Below, in pieces: positions 53,864 to 61,632 of a DNA stretch of 64,000 bases (the stretch's first letter is position 1; each line of letters begins with the position of its first letter). The notes under the pieces are model-generated. The model was given only the letters and a program-made list of their open reading frames with translations, did not search any database and was not told the DNA's origin. Made by a program: the position numbers and the translations under genes. The DNA is from Halobacterium hubeiense (GTDB taxonomy: Archaea; Halobacteriota; Halobacteria; Halobacteriales; Halobacteriaceae). Location of the stretch: positions 48,460 through 112,459 of the forward strand of contig NZ_LN831305.1 in the NCBI RefSeq assembly GCF_001488575.1. The letters are read 5' to 3'.

Positions 53864-54112
53864 GTGTGGGCGGAATACAGTTCGGCCCGGGCCGAATGGC
53901 AGATGGCGGTGGGTTTCGCTTATCTAGGCAGAAATTTCACAGATATTCCAATACCCCACTCTACAGGTGGATTTGACCGATCAGTCCAAGAGCTCGTCGA
54001 GAACGACAAAGTGGGGACTCGTCGGAGCACGGAGAGTGACGACTTGTTCGATAATACAGAGTCTCGTGCCGCTCCAGCTACGCCTGTGTCCGCGTCAAAT
54101 TCTACTGAGTGA
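53864..54112 (+). CDS. Possible small hypothetical protein
   Basis: 82-residue frame whose second half (FDRSVQELVENDKVGTRRST then Ala/Thr-rich tail) has haloarchaeal composition. The first half overlaps a GC-rich near-repetitive tract (TTCGGCGTGGGCGG and variants). It overlaps the convergent gene by 11 nt. Confidence 0.3.
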   Translation: MWAEYSSARAEWQMAVGFAYLGRNFTDIPIPHSTGGFDRSVQELVENDKVGTRRSTESDDLFDNTESRAAPATPVSASNSTE

Positions 54113-54350
54113 GGAGTGCTAGCAGGCCAAGGCCCGCGACGACACCGAGGCCGACGCCTGCTCCTGTCGCGGCAGCACGCCGGACTCCTGGGTCATTGTG
54201 AATCTCTTCTGCTAACGCAGTACCGACGTGTTTCCCGGCTTCCTGACCGAACTCTCGCACGAACACGTCCACGGCATCAGGTTCACCAGTCTGCTGGCGC
54301 GGCTGGTCGTCGACTTGTGCGGTCGTAACGGTCTGAGTAGTCCTTGCCAT
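54102..54350 (-). CDS. Small protein with C-terminal membrane helix
   Basis: 82 residues: polar start, VDVFVREFGQEAGKHVGTAL, then a glycine-rich hydrophobic helix (VGLGVVAGLGLLALL). Follows the 54357 gene by 6 bp, so same operon. Function unknown. Confidence 0.65.
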   Translation of the reverse strand: MARTTQTVTTAQVDDQPRQQTGEPDAVDVFVREFGQEAGKHVGTALAEEIHNDPGVRRAAATGAGVGLGVVAGLGLLALLTQ

Positions 54351-54356
54351 CGTTGA

Positions 54357-54950
54357 TTAGATATCGCCGTCTGCGTCCTCGATACCGTCGAACAGTGAGT
54401 CATCACAGGATTCTTCGTCCGTCTCCATTACGGACTCGCCGGCGGCGGTCTGGTCTGTCGTGCTGGACGAAACCTCTTGGGTGGTCGTCCGTTCAGCGGT
54501 AGTTGATTCGTTGAACAGACCACGCGCAATTTCGGCGGCTGGCGTTTCCTGGTCGCGGACGCCTTCGGTCTTGATGATGACCCGTGCGAGAAGCTCGTCC
54601 ATCTCGTTTGGCGGCTCCCCGTTCCGGGATTTCTCGAGGAAGTGGTCGATGATTCGCTGATGCTCGGCAAGCATCCGCTGCTGGCTCATCTCCTTGATGA
54701 TCTCCACAGCTTCATTGACCATGTCGGCCTCGTCGAGAGCTTCGAGGACGCCAACAGCGGTCGCGCGTGTCTTCTCAATACGCTCGTGTTTCTCGACGGC
54801 AACTTCGTCAAGTTCCTCTGGGTCGATATCCACGTTCTGTTCCACCAAATCATCCATGAAGGCGTTCCAGGACGGTGAGCCCCATTTCTCTTTGACGGGT
54901 TCGAGGCGGGCTTTCACCTCCTCTGAAACACCGATGCTTGTCTCGGCCAT
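54357..54950 (-). CDS. Helical protein with RHH-like N terminus
   Basis: 197 residues. The N terminus (SIGVSEEVKARLEPVKEKWG, then WNAFMDDLVEQN) resembles a ribbon-helix-helix domain. The middle is a long helix (VEIIKEMSQQRMLAEHQRII), and the end is a Ser/Thr/Asp-rich tail. May bind DNA as a dimer, and plasmid-partition adaptors have a similar design. Cotranscribed with the 54102 gene. Confidence 0.65.
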   Translation of the reverse strand: MAETSIGVSEEVKARLEPVKEKWGSPSWNAFMDDLVEQNVDIDPEELDEVAVEKHERIEKTRATAVGVLEALDEADMVNEAVEIIKEMSQQRMLAEHQRIIDHFLEKSRNGEPPNEMDELLARVIIKTEGVRDQETPAAEIARGLFNESTTAERTTTQEVSSSTTDQTAAGESVMETDEESCDDSLFDGIEDADGDI

Positions 54951-55054
54951 CTGTGGTTAACCCTTTGTGAGTATGACTCCCTCAACCTTCGCGTATGAGT
55001 ATACCATACGTCAGTATCCAGCCAACGAACCGGCGGAGAGGGTAGAACCTGCTG

Positions 55055-56296
55055 TTAAAACCCAGATGGGAACGAAAGTGAGGTGTGTGGGTGCGCTGAG
55101 TTCCGCGCATAAATTGTGTCGCCTCTCTGCCTCATCACATTCTGACTAACGAGCGTCGAGACATACTCCCGTGCTTTATCTCGAATCATCGATTCACGTT
55201 GCTGCGCGGCTTTGATAGTCCTCAGTCGACTCTCAAGCTCTTCCCACCCAACATCGATGTACTCGTCAATATCCATCCCATCGCTTCTAAGCAGGTGGTG
55301 GAACGCTTCCTGAAGCAAAATACTTGCCTCGCGTTCTGTCCGTCCGTCAGCGCGTCGCCAGAACGTGTTCACATGGAGTAAATGGAGCATTCCTCTCACA
55401 AGACGACGGTATCGATTAGGCAAGTCAGTCGCCCCAGGTGCGATCTTCTCCGGAGTAATCGCGGTCGGGACTTCATCAACGAGTTCGTCAAACCGGTTTC
55501 CATCCAACTCTAGCCTCTCATAAGCTGTACTCAGCCTCGGGATGAACTCAACCCGGTCTCTGATATTCAAGAACTTCAGTGCGCTCTCCAATTGACTGTG
55601 ATTGGCTTCACAGGCGATTAATTTCCGTGTGTCAAGAACTGTTCCGTCGTGCGGATCGCGCATATGATCTCGCACATTCTCAGACGTTAGGTGCGAAATG
55701 ATGACTGGATTGCTCTTTGGTGTTTTCTCGTTCGAGACCTTCTCTGCCTGCTTGATCTTACCCCGTTTCCCATTGTGGCTCTCCATCGTGAGCAGTTGAA
55801 TCCCACTGTAAACCTGGAGTGGGAACCACTCCCCGTTCAGTTTCAATAAGCCGTCGACTTCGTCGGGCATCCCCCGAAGAATATGTGTGTAATTTCCCTT
55901 CGGGTAGATGTCCATGAAATCGCCGTTAAGCAGGGTTCTCTCCTTGGCTAGCGCGACATAGAGAGTGAACTCTGGGAGCGTTGCTTGCCCCGGATTATTG
56001 CGATACTCATAAAATGTCTCTGTAGCTCGCTGAACTCTCGTCCCATCCAAATTTAGATCGTCTGATGAGTCGTATATATACGGGACTCCGCCTACATGCT
56101 CTTCGGCCAGATCTCCTCTGTCAATCATCTTCGCGAGATAGCTGCCGGACTTATTCTGATATATCCCTACTCCTTCTAACTCTAGTTGGAATATACTGGT
56201 TGGCCATGCAGGAAAGGCTTTGACGCGATTTGTCGCTGTATCTTCGATAAATTCTTCAATCTGCTGGGTGGCCGATTGACTGTTCAAACTATCCAC
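55055..56296 (-). CDS. Hypothetical protein, possibly a nuclease-fold relative
   Basis: 413 residues, no recognised family. A segment GMPDEVDGLLKLNGEWFPLQVYSG near residues 140-163 looks like the D-(x)n-(E/Q)xK strand pair of PD-(D/E)XK folds but without the Lys, so a dead or unusual active site is possible. VIISHL, KLIACEANH and later helical parts have no motif. Moderate GC; lone gene with intergenic space on both sides. Confidence 0.6.
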   Translation of the reverse strand: MDSLNSQSATQQIEEFIEDTATNRVKAFPAWPTSIFQLELEGVGIYQNKSGSYLAKMIDRGDLAEEHVGGVPYIYDSSDDLNLDGTRVQRATETFYEYRNNPGQATLPEFTLYVALAKERTLLNGDFMDIYPKGNYTHILRGMPDEVDGLLKLNGEWFPLQVYSGIQLLTMESHNGKRGKIKQAEKVSNEKTPKSNPVIISHLTSENVRDHMRDPHDGTVLDTRKLIACEANHSQLESALKFLNIRDRVEFIPRLSTAYERLELDGNRFDELVDEVPTAITPEKIAPGATDLPNRYRRLVRGMLHLLHVNTFWRRADGRTEREASILLQEAFHHLLRSDGMDIDEYIDVGWEELESRLRTIKAAQQRESMIRDKAREYVSTLVSQNVMRQRGDTIYARNSAHPHTSLSFPSGF

Positions 56297-56537
56297 CCTG
56301 ATTTAATATAGGCCGGTCCGCAGGGGTAGACGATACTAGTCCACTCTCTCTTCATTGCTTAGTATCGGGTCGTGTCTATGGGTTAATAAATGGCCAAGGG
56401 TGTGTGCTGAGTACGTACCGAGAAGGTATTGCCGACTTGTCTGATAACTCGGAAACAATCCTCTGATTTATCCGGTAAGCGGTCCGCTTACTCCCCTGAC
56501 CAGCACCATTTAGTGCGAGGTTCTTTTACGAGTCTGC

Positions 56538-56750
56538 ATGAGAACACACACCGAGGTAACTACTCTCAAGGTGGCGGACGCTGTCGGCCGCAGGTACCGA
56601 ACAGCGTACGCTCAGATGAATGGCCCAGAAGAAAGCGGCGATAGGACGTTACGGAAAGTCTGTAATAGCTCCTGGCTCCCCGCCAATACTCCAGAAACGA
56701 GCGAGTGCCCAGATAGCGACGACCACGAGATAGGTGAAATCGATGACTAA
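56538..56750 (+). CDS. Small hypothetical protein, first of a coupled trio
   Basis: 70 residues: EVTTLKVADAVGRRYRTAYA, then a polar tail ending DDHEIGEIDD. The stop is in ATGACTAA, whose ATG begins the next gene. The same 8-nt junction recurs between the next two genes, which supports all three as real. Function unknown. Confidence 0.55.
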   Translation: MRTHTEVTTLKVADAVGRRYRTAYAQMNGPEESGDRTLRKVCNSSWLPANTPETSECPDSDDHEIGEIDD

Positions 56751-57018
56751 CACGAAAACGTTCGTCGTGTATACAGACGGTCCGTCGGGATCCTATCCAT
56801 ACGGTGTCTTCACCAACCGTGAGGCCGCCAACGACGCCCGAGAAGCCATCATCAAGAAACTTGATTCCGGAATGAGCGACGTCCTTGATGACGAATCAAG
56901 AACACTAGCACACCAACTGGCGGGAACACTCGATGCACAGGTAAAAATCAAGGAGTGCGAGCTTCGCGATGAATTCATCGAATCTGCGATTGACGACCTC
57001 TTCGAGGACTATGACTAA
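56743..57018 (+). CDS. Small hypothetical protein, second of the trio
   Basis: 91 residues: TKTFVVYTDGPSGSYPYGVF, REAANDAREAIIKKL and an acidic helical end DDLFEDYD. Start at 56743 in the ATGACTAA junction. Alpha/beta composition; family unknown. Confidence 0.65.
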   Translation: MTNTKTFVVYTDGPSGSYPYGVFTNREAANDAREAIIKKLDSGMSDVLDDESRTLAHQLAGTLDAQVKIKECELRDEFIESAIDDLFEDYD

Positions 57019-57328
57019 CGATGATCCAAACGAAGAGGCGGCGGGACATCACAAAGTCGTAATCCGAGAGAACTCCCAGGGAGAGCGTGACCTCGGCTAC
57101 ACTACTGGTTCAGATCCGCCAACGTCCCGAAGTCCGGCGGATTACGGATGGGGAACCGAGTTGAAAACGCCAGCATTCGACGACGTCCGCGACGTCGTTG
57201 ACCTGGAGGCACACGAACCCGGGACGCATGTCGCCACGATTCACTACGACCTGGATGCTTGGGAATATACGGTAGAGTTCCTCGTTGAAACGAATCGAGG
57301 ACCGGACAGCGATGTTACCTCCAAGTAA
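57011..57328 (+). CDS. Small hypothetical protein, third of the trio
   Basis: 105 residues: HHKVVIRENSQGERDLGYT, then THVATIHYDLDAWEYTVEFLVE. Starts in a second ATGACTAA junction. A beta-rich fold is likely; function unknown. Confidence 0.6.
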   Translation: MTNDDPNEEAAGHHKVVIRENSQGERDLGYTTGSDPPTSRSPADYGWGTELKTPAFDDVRDVVDLEAHEPGTHVATIHYDLDAWEYTVEFLVETNRGPDSDVTSK

Positions 57329-57388
57329 GCCTTGCAGTAGTATGTCTATCCGCTTCAATATCAGTGCACTTGACGGTAGTTGCGCGTT

Positions 57389-57718
57389 CTACTCGCCGGC
57401 TTCGACTGGGGACTTGTACTTAGATTTGACCTGATCGCCGGCCCGCCACTGATAGTAGTAGTAGCGGTTGTTGTTGATCTCCTTGATGACGACGCTGGCT
57501 TTCGCAGGAACATCGACAGGGCGGTCGTTATCCTCCTGGCTGTCCTCACGCACGACATCTTCTTTGTCCATCTCAGCAGCTGCCTGTGCTGCTTTCCAGT
57601 CGGCCAGATCCTCAGCGTGCTCAGCGATCTGGCGAAGCGTCTCGGGACCCTGGCGATCGAGGCCATCGAGGATGTACTGGGCGATGTTGTCCGGTGGATT
57701 GGGGCGTGTGTGGGCCAT
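57389..57718 (-). CDS. DUF6788-like DNA-binding-type protein
   Basis: Start MAHTRPNPPDNIAQYILDGL at 57718. 109 residues: helical HTH-like PETLRQIAEHAEDLADWKAA, then an acidic linker and NRYYYYQWRAGDQVKSKY, a beta hairpin seen in DUF6788. The first TTAACCAACA site lies 5 bp from the start, so the gene is probably controlled through this motif and its product could be the binder. Confidence 0.7.
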   Translation of the reverse strand: MAHTRPNPPDNIAQYILDGLDRQGPETLRQIAEHAEDLADWKAAQAAAEMDKEDVVREDSQEDNDRPVDVPAKASVVIKEINNNRYYYYQWRAGDQVKSKYKSPVEAGE

Positions 57719-57722
57719 CGTC

Positions 57723-57911
57723 TTAACCAACATTAGGATGACTAGGTCGTAATAGTGTTGGTTAAGACTGCCGAGAAAGAGAAACTACTGCAGGCGTTTC
57801 ACAGAGGATACACCGAACGTGGACGAGTAGCCGTCACCGGGCGGTGTCTGGATGATCGACGCGCCAACCTTAACCAACACTTTGCACGTATCGGTTCAGA
57901 TTGTTGGTTAA
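57723..57911. repeat. Second symmetric quartet of TTAACCAACA sites
   Basis: TTAACCAACA at 57723 and 57870, TGTTGGTTAA at 57756 and 57902, symmetric about 57817. The first pair is a perfect 13-bp inverted repeat (GTCTTAACCAACA). Lies between the DUF6788-like gene and the AbrB gene. Start-to-start spacings within pairs are 33 and 32 bp. Nothing else is seen in 57912-58175 besides the AbrB promoter. Confidence 0.75.
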
Positions 57912-58175
57912 CTCTGGCCGGGCCGCTCTGAAGAGTCTACAGAACGCGAGCGAGGGCAGGAGTTGTGGCTGGTTCGAGAAGCCGGTACAGGATAGGAATG
58001 TCTCCCCCACCCCACCGCTTCCGCTGTTCTTTAGATCTTCTAGGTGGCAAGCTTCCCGCTGGTATCGCTAGCTCTAGTTGATCTCTGCTCACGCTGTTTG
58101 TGTCTCTGGCTCGTAGTACTGAATAGCCGATGGATTCAAGACCATGCGTAAGAAATCCTTACGTAGAACTATCTA

Positions 58176-58439
58176 ATGAGCACCGACGATCCTGAAGTAA
58201 CCACCGTGACATCGAAAGGCCAGATCACGATTCCAAGCCGGCTACGGGAGGAATTCGGCCTCGAAAGAGGCACGAAGCTAATGGTCGTCCCAACCGACTA
58301 CGGGCTCGTCCTAAAGAAACTCGAACTCCCGTCAGTCGAAGAGTTCCAACAGCGGGTCGAAGAGCGAGCCGAAACAGTCGAACTGTCGATGGAGGAAGTT
58401 GATGAGTTAGTGCATGAAGCGCGGGGATCTGGTGAATGA
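58176..58439 (+). CDS. AbrB-type antitoxin
   Basis: 87 residues starting with a SpoVT/AbrB swapped-hairpin domain: TVTSKGQITIPSRLREEFGL, KLMVVPTDYGLVLKKL, then a helical tail. It overlaps the PIN toxin gene by 4 nt (ATGA). It should bind the toxin and the operon promoter. Confidence 0.9.
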   Translation: MSTDDPEVTTVTSKGQITIPSRLREEFGLERGTKLMVVPTDYGLVLKKLELPSVEEFQQRVEERAETVELSMEEVDELVHEARGSGE

Positions 58440-58849
58440 AGGCGGTTCTTGATACGAACGTACTCATCTCAAGCGTTATCGCGACCGGCGTCCCACACGA
58501 CGTCGTCGTCAAAGGCTTTAGCAGTAAGTACCAGATCATCGTCTCCGTCGAGACCCTCACAGAGTTTCGCGAGACGCTCCTCAAGTATCCGGACCGGTTT
58601 GGAATGGACGAAGACGAAGTCCAACAGGAGGTTGAAACGATCCGCTATTTCGCGGAGTTTGTCGAGCCGGATGAAGAGATCACCGCTGTTGAAGACGATC
58701 CTGACGATGACAAGTTCCTCGAAGCCGCTGTTGCTGGCAACGTAGATTATGTTGTTTCTGGTGATCAGCACCTCCTCGACCTAGATTCGTTCCGTAATAT
58801 CGAAATCATCGACCCCCGAACGTTCTACGAGCAGCTCGAAGCAGAGTGA
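58436..58849 (+). CDS. PIN-domain toxin (VapC-like)
   Basis: 137 residues with the PIN acidic residues: Asp6 in VLDTNVLISS, Glu in VETLTEFRETLL, Asp in DPDDDKFLEAAVAG and Asp in YVVSGDQHLL. This is the COG1569 type of PIN toxin, an RNase neutralised by the AbrB partner. Complete and apparently active; such a pair stabilises the plasmid. Confidence 0.92.
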   Translation: MKAVLDTNVLISSVIATGVPHDVVVKGFSSKYQIIVSVETLTEFRETLLKYPDRFGMDEDEVQQEVETIRYFAEFVEPDEEITAVEDDPDDDKFLEAAVAGNVDYVVSGDQHLLDLDSFRNIEIIDPRTFYEQLEAE

Positions 58850-58892
58850 ACCGCCTTGGACCATTCGTCTTTAGGTAAGACTCACACCACGG

Positions 58893-59099
58893 TTACGTAG
58901 CGGTAGCGAGCGTCTCTGGTAAGATCGGTCGCTGCTGGTGGATCTTCTGTCCATCTTCGATCAGCTGCTCTATCAACGGCGGTGGCGAGTAACCGAGGTA
59001 CCATCCGTCTTTACCTAAGTCAGAACCGCCTGACAGCGACTCGAACCCACACGCGTACACCACAAGAAATCCGTAATCGGCATCATTCGTCCTTGCCAC
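58893..59099 (-). CDS. Small hypothetical protein after the partition genes
   Basis: 68 residues: DYGFLVVYACGFESLSGGSD, GWYLGYSPPPLIEQLIEDGQ. Same strand as parA and 16 bp from the preceding gene, so probably in the partition operon. Function unknown. Confidence 0.5.
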   Translation of the reverse strand: MARTNDADYGFLVVYACGFESLSGGSDLGKDGWYLGYSPPPLIEQLIEDGQKIHQQRPILPETLATAT

Positions 59100-59115
59100 T
59101 GCCTACGTTACTCAG

Positions 59116-59577
59116 TCAATCAAGTTCTCCGTAGCCGTCTTCCTGCATCAACTCGGCGACGAGTTCCGGCCGCTCATGAGCGAGCACCAGAGCATACTCT
59201 CGTGCGTCCGTTTTCGCCACGTCGGTCGTCCCCAGCTCTTCCGCGAGGTTATTGAGGAACTCGGTCTCGGTGTCTGCAACATCGTCGCGAACATGGATTT
59301 CCAGTCGCGTGTCGCGCTCATCGCCGACGTTACTCCGCCGCACGAAGTAAGGGTATGTCGGTGACTCTTCGGTCGAATCACTCTCAGTTTCAGACGATGC
59401 GTCTGTCACGCTACCAGTGTTGTCGGAGTCGCTGGAGCCGGTCGAAGTCGTGTCGGCGTCCTGTTCGGGGGTGGCTGTGGGGGCTTCTCCGGACTGACTC
59501 TTGGCATCGGTTTCCTCGTTGCTCTCAGAGTCATCCTCGAAGCTCAGGTCACCAGAGCCCTTCTTCATGCCTCCCAT
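59116..59577 (-). CDS. ParA partner protein with disordered N half
   Basis: 153 residues. The first 75 are a disordered acidic/Ser/Thr tract. The rest is compact: YPYFVRRSNVGDERDTRLEIHV and ADTETEFLNNLAEEL then DAREYALVLAHERPELVAEL, possibly a ribbon-helix-helix-like or small alpha/beta unit. The start overlaps the parA stop (TAATG), so it is the likely adaptor that links ParA to the centromere, as small ParB-like partners do. Confidence 0.7.
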   Translation of the reverse strand: MGGMKKGSGDLSFEDDSESNEETDAKSQSGEAPTATPEQDADTTSTGSSDSDNTGSVTDASSETESDSTEESPTYPYFVRRSNVGDERDTRLEIHVRDDVADTETEFLNNLAEELGTTDVAKTDAREYALVLAHERPELVAELMQEDGYGELD

Positions 59578-60569
59578 TAGTTAGTCACCTCAGGTTCGTT
59601 TCCGAGTGCTGGCTCAAGTGTTACGTCCTCGTGGTCAGTGATATTCAACAGCAGTTCCTCATCGAAGTCCTCGTCGAAGGTTTCGGTCGCGATGAAGGCC
59701 GCTAGAGTCCACAGTTTCTCGAGTGTTTCCAGCTCCCGGTCGGAGACGCGACGCGGCCCCGGCTCGGAAACCATCTCGCCGTTGACTTCGTGGGTTTTCC
59801 AGCGCTCTTCGACGACCTTGAACGCAGACCCACGCGCTTCCCACATTTCATCCATCATGCTTTCGCGGTCACCGATTGAGACGGGCGTCGCGAACTCCTC
59901 TGTGGCGTCGAATTTGCGCTGGTACTGCTGGTGGGCGTTCGTTTGTCCTACGCCACTCGGCACGACGCAAGAAAGTCCGACCTGAATGTCGAGCTTCTCC
60001 TCCATTCCAGTGACCAGTTGTTCGAGGCCGTCGAGGCTCAAATTCCCCTTTCCGGCTGGCTTGACAGGCGCAACGAGTGTTCGGAGGGCGAAAATTGAGT
60101 TATACAGCAGGTCTTCTGCCCTAGCATTTGGGTCGATCAGAACAGCGTCGTACTCGTTCTGCAGTTGTTCTTCCTTCCAGAGGAGGTCGTGGAGGAGTTC
60201 AAACCGGGGGTAGTCTTCTCTGTCCATGCTCTCCATCTGTGCCTCGTAGGTGATTTTCTGCTCGAGATTGCTGGTAAAATCACCAAGCATGTCGTGACTT
60301 GGAACGATGTCTACGCCCTCGCTGCTGGTCTCGATGAGATCTCCAAATTCACCCTTTGGCCGTTCGAGGATGTGTCGGACGATGTTGTCGGCGTCTGGGT
60401 CGCTGCGATGTTCACCGACATCGAAGAGGGTCGTCAGGTTCCCTTCTTGTGGGTCCAGGTCGATGACAAGCGTGTCTAGGCCCGCGCGTTGGAATGCAAC
60501 CGCGAGGTTACCGGTTGTTGTGGTTTTGAACGTCCCTCCGGATTCGGAGTAGACGACTGCGGATAGCAT
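59577..60569 (-). CDS. parA: ParA/Soj-type partition ATPase with variant Walker A
   Basis: 330 residues: deviant Walker A ESGGTFKTTTT (residues 9-19), switch LVIDLDPQEGNLT, Walker B-like AVLIDPNA, and VAPVKPAGKGNLSLDGL. In usual ParA the sequence is KGGxGKT; here the signature Lys is Ser10 and one Gly is Phe14, a variation typical of some haloarchaeal plasmid Soj proteins. It positions plasmid copies by binding DNA non-specifically and responding to its partner. Thirteen-bp repeats upstream (60590-60775) are the probable centromere. Confidence 0.9.
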   Translation of the reverse strand: MLSAVVYSESGGTFKTTTTGNLAVAFQRAGLDTLVIDLDPQEGNLTTLFDVGEHRSDPDADNIVRHILERPKGEFGDLIETSSEGVDIVPSHDMLGDFTSNLEQKITYEAQMESMDREDYPRFELLHDLLWKEEQLQNEYDAVLIDPNARAEDLLYNSIFALRTLVAPVKPAGKGNLSLDGLEQLVTGMEEKLDIQVGLSCVVPSGVGQTNAHQQYQRKFDATEEFATPVSIGDRESMMDEMWEARGSAFKVVEERWKTHEVNGEMVSEPGPRRVSDRELETLEKLWTLAAFIATETFDEDFDEELLLNITDHEDVTLEPALGNEPEVTN

Positions 60570-60589
60570 ACACTCCCCGATATGGTCGG

Positions 60590-60775
60590 CTGTTACATTA
60601 ATCTGTGGCAGATATTTGTGCCAAATGGCTGTATCTCCTGTCTGTAACAGATGTCTGTAATCAGTGGCTGCTACGATTGTTTACTGTGAGAAGGAGGCAA
60701 CTGGGCTAATCCGCCACGGATTCCTATAGCAGATATCTGTTACAGATAACTGTAGCAGATATATGTAACAGGCGG
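60590..60775. repeat. 13-bp tandem repeats upstream of parA (candidate parS)
   Basis: Units start every 13 bp at 60590, 60603, 60616, 60629, 60642, 60655 and 60668, and again at 60724, 60737, 60750 and 60763. Consensus CTGTnnCAGATnn; best units CTGTGGCAGATAT and CTGTAGCAGATAT, with CTGTTACAG being itself palindromic. The first array begins 21 bp before the parA start. Likely centromere and operator in one. Confidence 0.7.
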
Positions 60776-60992
60776 TAGTCGGTAGGAAACAGCGAGGTTT
60801 CTCACGGCATCGTGCCGATAGATTGAGGTGCTTCTTGGTTTGCAGCCCGGTCAGCATGCTAGGACTACTGGCGTTCACGAGAACCGCGTTCCCGTGCAGC
60901 CCATCAGAACGCAAAGCATTCTGAGGACAGGTCCACACTGCCGCTACACCTATCCCTGAGAGGTGGTCGGGTTACCAATATAATCCGATCAG

Positions 60993-61162
60993 GTGAGCGG
61001 TCGTGCCGCCTCAGTGTCCGACATGCGACGAATGCGTTCTACAATCGGAGTTTCCGCTGGGCGTGGATTGGTTGAGCGTTGTCGGATTCACGTTTCCTGG
61101 AGAGAGATTTTCTCTTCAAAGATAGATGGTCTCGGGCACACACCCCAGGTGTCGAGTGTAAA
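60993..61162. repeat. Left ORB-like box, reverse orientation
   Basis: CACCCCAGGTGTCGAGTG at 61141-61158 (followed by TAAA) is the reverse complement of the ORB-like box seen at 61400 and 61567. The rest of 60780-61140 holds nothing convincing. Confidence 0.6.
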
Positions 61163-61224
61163 TCCATACGAGAAGCAGGAGAGACAGGCTGATACTCGCG
61201 TTTTTGTTCTGGAAGAATAGAAAG

Positions 61225-61257
61225 AAGGAGCTAGCCGCTCCTTTTCTCTTTTACTTT
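61225..61257 (+). terminator. Stem-loop followed by T-rich run
   Basis: AAGGAGC-TAGCC-GCTCCTT then TTCTCTTTTACTTTG. It could end a transcript from the left, and sits at the start of the AT-rich part of the origin. Confidence 0.5.
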
Positions 61258-61602
61258 GTTGCAGTACGGTTATTGTTTTACTGCTAATGACTTATACCTT
61301 TCCCCTAGTATAGCCTGTTTTGGGAATCCCCACATCATCTGTAATCTGCTACTAATACTGTATAGCGTTGTAAGCGTCTTTACCTGGGTATTTTAGGGAC
61401 TTACATTCGACACCTGGGGTGTGGGTGTCTCAGAACCGTGCCGTAATTACTGCCACACATGTCACGGTTTACACTCGACGACCGCCCCTCAATCTTCATC
61501 CGACGGATGGTGTGGGAGACTTCACTTAAATCCGACTATAGGGCGTAAAAGTCCTGATTTTCGGTGTTTACATTCGACACCTGGGGTGGAGGGACCTGTG
61601 GA

Positions 61603-61609
61603 TTTATAT
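61603..61609 (+). promoter_or_regulatory. TATA box of orc1/cdc6
   Basis: TTTATAT lies 24-30 bp before the ATG at 61633, consistent with a leaderless mRNA. It is followed immediately by a reverse ORB-like box covering the transcription and translation start, so Orc may repress its own gene. Confidence 0.65.
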
Positions 61610-61632
61610 GCATTCAACCGGGTGTCGAGTGT

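Noticed and set aside
53820..53900. Gly-rich repeat peptide in front of the 53864 frame
   Set aside because: The frame reading FGVGG repeats has no start codon and stops soon after.
60993..61220. 75-residue rightward frame near the origin
   Set aside because: Runs through an ORB-like box and has no haloarchaeal acidic bias.
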